Shown here piece by piece: positions 14,182-17,411 of a DNA stretch of 17,411 bases. Every line of letters begins with the position of its first letter. The stretch's first letter is position 1. This stretch comes from Anaerolineaceae bacterium (GTDB lineage Bacteria; Chloroflexota; Anaerolineae; Anaerolineales; Anaerolineaceae): NCBI GenBank assembly GCA_014860845.1, contig JACZIY010000247.1, positions 1 to 17,411 on the forward strand, read 5' to 3'. Under the pieces are notes generated by a model. It saw only the letters and a list, made by a program, of their open reading frames with translations. It did no database searches and was not told where the DNA came from. The position numbers and the translations under genes were made by a program.

Positions 14182-15387
14182 ATGAAAAAGAGTATGTGGT
14201 TGATTTATCTGGTCGCTTTTATGGGTGTGGCTGGTTTTACCGCAGCTATGCCAATCATGCCTTTCTTTGTAAAGGACATGGGTGGCAGTGAAATTGAAAT
14301 TGGACTGGTTCTGGGTTTAACCGCCCTCATTGCCGTCATTTCTGGTCCTATCGTTGGTTATTATGGGGATCGCAGGGGGCGCCGTCCTGTGCTGATCATC
14401 AGCATGCTCGGTTTTGCGGCCTGGTACGCCTGCTTCTATTTCGCCAGAAGTATGCCTTTGGTTTATGTTGGGGCTTTCATTGGCGGATTATTCGCCAGTG
14501 GTGCACTGGCTGTAGCCACAGCTTACGCAACCGATGTAGGTGGACCGGAAAAAACCAGCAAAGTAATCGCCTATATGCAGGCAGCCCAAATGTTTGGTGC
14601 TCTCCTTCCACCATTGGCTTCAGGTTTTCTGGCAGAGATCAATACAAATTTACCCTTTGGAGTATTGGCGTTGATTGCCCTGGCAATCGGAGTATTGATG
14701 TTCCCATTTTTAAAGGAGTCATTACCGGTTGAAGTAAGGCAATCCGCTCAAAACCAATCCTTAAATCCGTTGAGCGCCACAAGAACTTCCTTTGGACAGA
14801 TATTCCAATATCTGCGAACACCGGTAGGGCCATTATTGTTAATTGCATTTTTAATAGCATTTCCAACCGGATTTTTCCAAACGATTTTGCCTTTGCTCAC
14901 CGGCAAATCAGGGTTGGGTACCAGTCAAACCGGAATTATTCTTTCCACGGGAACTTTATCCATTGTGTTGGTCAACGTCTTTCTGGTGGAATGGTCGGTG
15001 AAGAAGATTGGTTTGTGGGGAAACATTCTTTTTGGCATGGTATCAGCTGCCATCTTCTATGTCGTCTTGCCATTTTGTGCTGGTTTTTGGGCCTTTATGG
15101 TTGTGAATCTATTGCTATCTATGACGACAGCATCCATGCGACCAGCGCATATCACCTTGATTGCCATTCAGGTACAGGCGTCAGAACAATCTGTAGCGCA
15201 GGCTGCCTATAATCAATGGACAGCTATCGGTAATATTTTTGGTCCACCCTTAGGAGGATTTTTATACCAGAGTTTCAACGGATTTGTTTCCATGACGGTG
15301 GCTGGATTTTTGTTCCTGGCAGGAAGTGGATATACTCTCATTGCCAGCAAACGCAAAGGTCCTATCCCAGCTGTCGTCTCAAAATAA
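14182..15387 (+). CDS. major facilitator superfamily transporter
   Basis: This 401-residue integral membrane protein has about 12 helices. MFS motif A lies between helices 2 and 3 (G59-YYGDRRGRRP), and the N-terminal helix contains TAAMPIMPFFV, as in drug/proton antiporter-like MFS members. The start was set at the ATG at 14182 because AGGAGAG sits just upstream; a longer frame beginning inside the aldolase domain is not credible. It lies 25 bases after the giant enzyme gene and is probably the last gene of the operon. It could import the pathway substrate or export a product. MFS sequence alone does not give direction or substrate. No terminator with a T-run is visible after it. Confidence 0.9.
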   Translation: MKKSMWLIYLVAFMGVAGFTAAMPIMPFFVKDMGGSEIEIGLVLGLTALIAVISGPIVGYYGDRRGRRPVLIISMLGFAAWYACFYFARSMPLVYVGAFIGGLFASGALAVATAYATDVGGPEKTSKVIAYMQAAQMFGALLPPLASGFLAEINTNLPFGVLALIALAIGVLMFPFLKESLPVEVRQSAQNQSLNPLSATRTSFGQIFQYLRTPVGPLLLIAFLIAFPTGFFQTILPLLTGKSGLGTSQTGIILSTGTLSIVLVNVFLVEWSVKKIGLWGNILFGMVSAAIFYVVLPFCAGFWAFMVVNLLLSMTTASMRPAHITLIAIQVQASEQSVAQAAYNQWTAIGNIFGPPLGGFLYQSFNGFVSMTVAGFLFLAGSGYTLIASKRKGPIPAVVSK

Positions 15388-15485
15388 GGAAATATTAAGA
15401 GGTTCTGTTTCTGAGATTTGAAAAAATCTATTACCTTCCTTCAAACAATGACTTTTATAAAGTTCATCAAACCATCTTTTAAGTG

Positions 15486-15513
15486 TTGAATTAATTCCTT
15501 TTTTGCTTAGAAT
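15486..15513 (+). promoter_or_regulatory. putative promoter for the VOC gene
   Basis: TTGAAT (15486-15491), a 16-bp spacer and TAGAAT (15508-15513) lie about 20 bases before the VOC ATG and end just upstream of its AAAGGA ribosome-binding site. The rest of the 146-base gap after the transporter holds no gene that I can see. Confidence 0.45.
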
Positions 15514-15533
15514 TTTTTAATAAAGGATAATTC

Positions 15534-15926
15534 ATGAGTGATGGGATGTCGGATAATTTTCGCGTAAATCAAATTGGGCAGATTGCCATTCCGGTTGCTG
15601 ATCTGGAGCGGGCGGTGACATTCTACCGGGATGTGTTGGGAATGCGGTTTTTGTTTCAGGCTCCTCCCGGATTGGCGTTTTTTGATTGTGACGGTGTGCG
15701 ATTGTTGCTGGATGTACCGGCTAAAGGACAGCCCAATCAGTATGCTTCGATCATTTATTACAAGGTGGAGGATTTGCCATCTGCTGTTGAGACTTTGAAA
15801 ACCCGTGGCGTGGTCTTTGAACAAGAACCGGAATTGGTGGCAAAGATGCCGGACCATGAATTGTGGATGGCCTTCTTGAAGGATCCGGATGGGAATATGC
15901 TGGGATTGATGTGGGAGAAGAGATAG
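15534..15926 (+). CDS. VOC-superfamily (glyoxalase/bleomycin resistance fold) protein
   Basis: This 130-residue protein has the paired beta-alpha-beta-beta-beta fold of the vicinal oxygen chelate superfamily. Visible marks are QIAIPVADLERAVTFYRDVLGM at the start and the C-terminal FLKDPDGNMLGLMWEKR with the usual terminal Glu (E128). The first metal-ligand position, often His, is Gln (Q16), so metal binding may differ from classical glyoxalase I. The family includes isomerases, dioxygenases and antibiotic-binding proteins, and I cannot assign a reaction. The RBS AAAGGA is well placed. Its stop codon is the first unit of a 7-bp tandem repeat. Confidence 0.85.
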   Translation: MSDGMSDNFRVNQIGQIAIPVADLERAVTFYRDVLGMRFLFQAPPGLAFFDCDGVRLLLDVPAKGQPNQYASIIYYKVEDLPSAVETLKTRGVVFEQEPELVAKMPDHELWMAFLKDPDGNMLGLMWEKR

Positions 15927-15989
15927 CGTATAGCTCGTAGCCTGTAGCTGGTAGCTTGTAAAGGTAATAGGCTGAAGGCTCGAGGCAAA
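15924..15989 (+). repeat. heptanucleotide tandem arrays at the 3' end of the VOC gene
   Basis: Five in-phase units (TAGCGTA, TAGCTCG, TAGCCTG, TAGCTGG, TAGCTTG) fill 15924-15958 and begin with the stop codon. A second run (AGGCTGA, AGGCTCG, AGGCAAA) fills 15969-15989. The remaining gap to about 16107 is A-rich and shows no gene. Confidence 0.65.
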
Positions 15990-16113
15990 AGAAAAAAGTT
16001 GAGAGTCTCCAGTGGACAGTTAGCAGAGGGTTTGATTAACAGTAAAGAAACTTTGTGAATTTGAAGATTAACAATGAAAGGAATTTAGGGTTGGGTGGAG
16101 GTGTGTGTTGAGG

Positions 16114-16656
16114 ATGGATGGGGAGAAGGAGCTGACATTTCGGGTGGTGCCGGGGAAGGATTAGACACCTGAGGAGCGCGAAGAGGTGGTTGCGCTGTGT
16201 GACCTGGCTTACGATGAAGATATGGGGGTGATCATTAGTGAGTTTGTGGATCCGGTGCATGTATTGGGTGAATATGAAGGGGAACTGGTAAGCCATGCAT
16301 TATGGGTTATGCGTTACCTTCAACCAGAAGGATTACCACTTCTACGAACTGCTTATGTAGAAGCTGTGGCTACTCATCCTGATTTTCAGCACAGGGGATT
16401 TGCAAGCGCCATCATGAAAAAGGTGGTGGAGGAAATACAGGATTTTGATATCGCCGGGCTCGCACCATTCAGTGTTGATTATTATGCCCGTTTGGGTTGG
16501 GAGTTGTGGCGAGGACCGATGTATGAACGAACCTGGACAGGTCTGGTCCTTTCTCCTCCTGATGAAAACGTGATGATTTACCGTTTGCCCAAGACGCCAG
16601 AATTAGATCTGGACTCAGCAGTGTCGGTTGAGTGGCGAGTGGGGGAAGTGTGGTGA
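16114..16656 (+). pseudogene. GNAT acetyltransferase, AAC(2')-like, interrupted by an in-frame TAG
   Basis: The conceptual protein begins MDGEKELTFRVVPGKD, meets a TAG at 16162-16164, and continues in the same frame through TPEEREEVVALCDLAYDEDMG to the end. The body resembles aminoglycoside 2'-N-acetyltransferase relatives: LLRTAYVEAVATHPDFQHRGFASAIM with the Q-x-x-G-x-A acetyl-CoA loop, YYARLGWELWRGP, and the terminal LDLDSAVSVEWRVGEVW. A shortened product could start at GTG 16186, since GAGGAG lies nine bases before it. That product would lack the first strand and turn of the fold. A TTG at 16108 with GGAGG six bases upstream is an equally good original start. It is either a young pseudogene or a gene restarted downstream of the stop. 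Confidence 0.7.
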
Positions 16657-16658
16657 GT

Positions 16659-16686
16659 TAGCAGGTAGCTCGTAGCAAGTAGCTGG
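16659..16686 (+). repeat. heptanucleotide tandem array after the GNAT gene
   Basis: Four units TAGCAGG, TAGCTCG, TAGCAAG and TAGCTGG (consensus TAGCNNG) start two bases after the TGA stop. The rest of the 146-base gap before the leftward VOC gene is A/T-rich, with no gene or clear terminator. Confidence 0.65.
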
Positions 16687-16802
16687 TAGGAAAATAAAGA
16701 AAATAAGTTGATGAGATAATTAGATCATAAGCTGATAAGAAAAAACAACGAAGTTTGAGAAAACTACATTATTAATCATTGTCCATCATATAATCATACA
16801 AA

Positions 16803-17198
16803 TCATAGTTCAGTGTACTGAATGAAATCCCAGCGGTTGCCGTAGAGATCTTCGAAGATGGCGACGATCCCGTAGGGTTCCTGGCGTGGTTCTTCGATGA
16901 AGTGGAGTCCACGGTCTTTGAGGGTGGGATAGTCACGCCAGAAATCATCGGTTTGCAGGAAGAGGAAGACTCGTCCTCCAGTCTGGTTGCCAATCCGGCT
17001 GGCTTGTTCGGGATTGGTAGCTTGTGCCAGGAGGAGACTGGTTCCATTGCTTCCAGGTGGGGAGACACGTATCCAGCGTTTTCCGCCACCCATGTCGGTA
17101 TCCTCCAGCAGGTTGAATCCCAAAACCTGAGTGTAAAAAGCGATGGCTTCGTCATAATCTGGTACCACAATGGTTACATTAATAATCGATTGTTGCAT
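16803..17198 (-). CDS. VOC-superfamily (glyoxalase fold) protein
   Basis: This 131-residue protein starts MQQSIINVTIVVPDYDEAIAFYTQVLGFNLLED, the first beta-alpha unit of the VOC fold. It ends with IVAIFEDLYGNRWDFIQYTE, the usual last strand with its C-terminal acidic residue. The middle contains a GGGKRWIRVSPPG strand, which is common in PhnB-like and uncharacterised VOC members. No enzyme activity can be assigned. It is convergent with the interrupted GNAT gene. A TATAAT box lies upstream on the minus strand, and the RBS is weak. Confidence 0.85.
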   Translation of the reverse strand: MQQSIINVTIVVPDYDEAIAFYTQVLGFNLLEDTDMGGGKRWIRVSPPGSNGTSLLLAQATNPEQASRIGNQTGGRVFLFLQTDDFWRDYPTLKDRGLHFIEEPRQEPYGIVAIFEDLYGNRWDFIQYTEL

Positions 17199-17233
17199 AA
17201 TTCTCTGACCTTCTGGTTTTGCGAGTTTACAAA

Positions 17234-17260
17234 ATTATAACGGAATTATGTAATTCTCAA
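17234..17260 (-). promoter_or_regulatory. putative promoter for the leftward VOC gene
   Basis: On the minus strand, TTGAGA (17260-17255) is followed by a rather short 15-bp spacer and a perfect TATAAT (17239-17234). The start would lie about 30 bases before the ATG. Confidence 0.45.
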
Positions 17261-17275
17261 TAAATCGGGGCGAGC

Positions 17276-17313
17276 GGGTGTTTTTGGTGTGCACCTGCAC
17301 ACCAAAAACACCC
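17276..17313. repeat. perfect 18-bp-arm inverted repeat (long hairpin)
   Basis: GGGTGTTTTTGGTGTGCA (17276-17293) and its exact reverse complement (17296-17313) are separated by only CC. It sits upstream of the promoter of the leftward VOC gene. No T-run follows on either strand, so a simple intrinsic terminator is unlikely, though a bidirectional stop is possible. The last 98 bases of the window show no gene. Confidence 0.8.
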
Positions 17314-17411
17314 TGACCGTTAATTATTGAAAAGACACTGAGTGATTGATAGAAAATGTTAGTTTTTCAAATCTGTTTATCATGGATCATCATGATGAAT
17401 ATAACTGATAC

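Noticed and set aside
15414..15429. AGATTT-GAAA-AAATCT stem as terminator of the transporter operon
   Set aside because: The stem is short, purely AT apart from one pair, and not followed by a T-run.
16162..16164. TAG in the GNAT gene as a recoded amber codon
   Set aside because: No downstream structural element or pyrrolysine genes are visible, and the position is a surface turn near the N-terminus; a point mutation or restart is simpler.
15924..16686. CRISPR array made of the short TAGC repeats
   Set aside because: Units are 7 bp with no spacers and no cas genes nearby.

Overview
The window looks like a chromosomal segment of a free-living, probably anaerobic bacterium, most likely Chloroflexota (Anaerolineae-like). 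That placement is an inference. It rests on a secreted CAP-LysM protein with a Pro/Thr-rich stalk and C-terminal anchor, a tungsten-type aldehyde:ferredoxin oxidoreductase (AOR) with its MoaD-like partner, frequent TTG starts, and the general style of the proteins. No rRNA, tRNA, CRISPR array or replication origin was seen. The only mobile-element trace is the last 43 codons of an IS30-type transposase at the left edge.

Left part (1-2708): after the transposase tail come four tandem, leftward, paralogous small lipoprotein genes (162-1492). A rightward gene for a secreted CAP/SCP + LysM protein with a C-terminal membrane anchor follows. Middle-left (2709-6393): a rightward run encodes three Nudix hydrolases of different subtypes, a GNAT acetyltransferase, a four-helix membrane protein and a GyrI-like ligand-binding protein.

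Core (6456-15387): this is the most interesting part. A leftward AOR gene with a translationally coupled MoaD/ThiS-like gene lies back to back with a rightward operon. The operon is a SorC-family sugar-responsive regulator, a 1478-residue multidomain enzyme and an MFS transporter. The giant protein joins, in one reading frame, an FGGY carbohydrate kinase, a D-2-hydroxyacid dehydrogenase, two SCP2-type sterol/lipid-carrier domains and a class II aldolase. The 124-bp divergent intergenic region holds two overlapping sigma70-like promoters. Both of their -10 boxes sit inside one small palindrome, which suggests that a single regulator controls both arms. A working model (inference) is: import by the MFS protein, then phosphorylation, NAD-dependent oxidation or reduction and aldol cleavage on one polypeptide, with the released aldehyde oxidised by the AOR to a carboxylate with electrons passed to ferredoxin.

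Right part (15388-17411): two VOC/glyoxalase-fold genes flank a GNAT gene related to aminoglycoside 2'-N-acetyltransferases, whose N-terminal region is interrupted by an in-frame TAG. Short 7-bp tandem repeats (TAGCNNG-like) sit at or just after the stop codons of three genes in the window. A perfect 18-bp-arm inverted repeat lies near the right edge.
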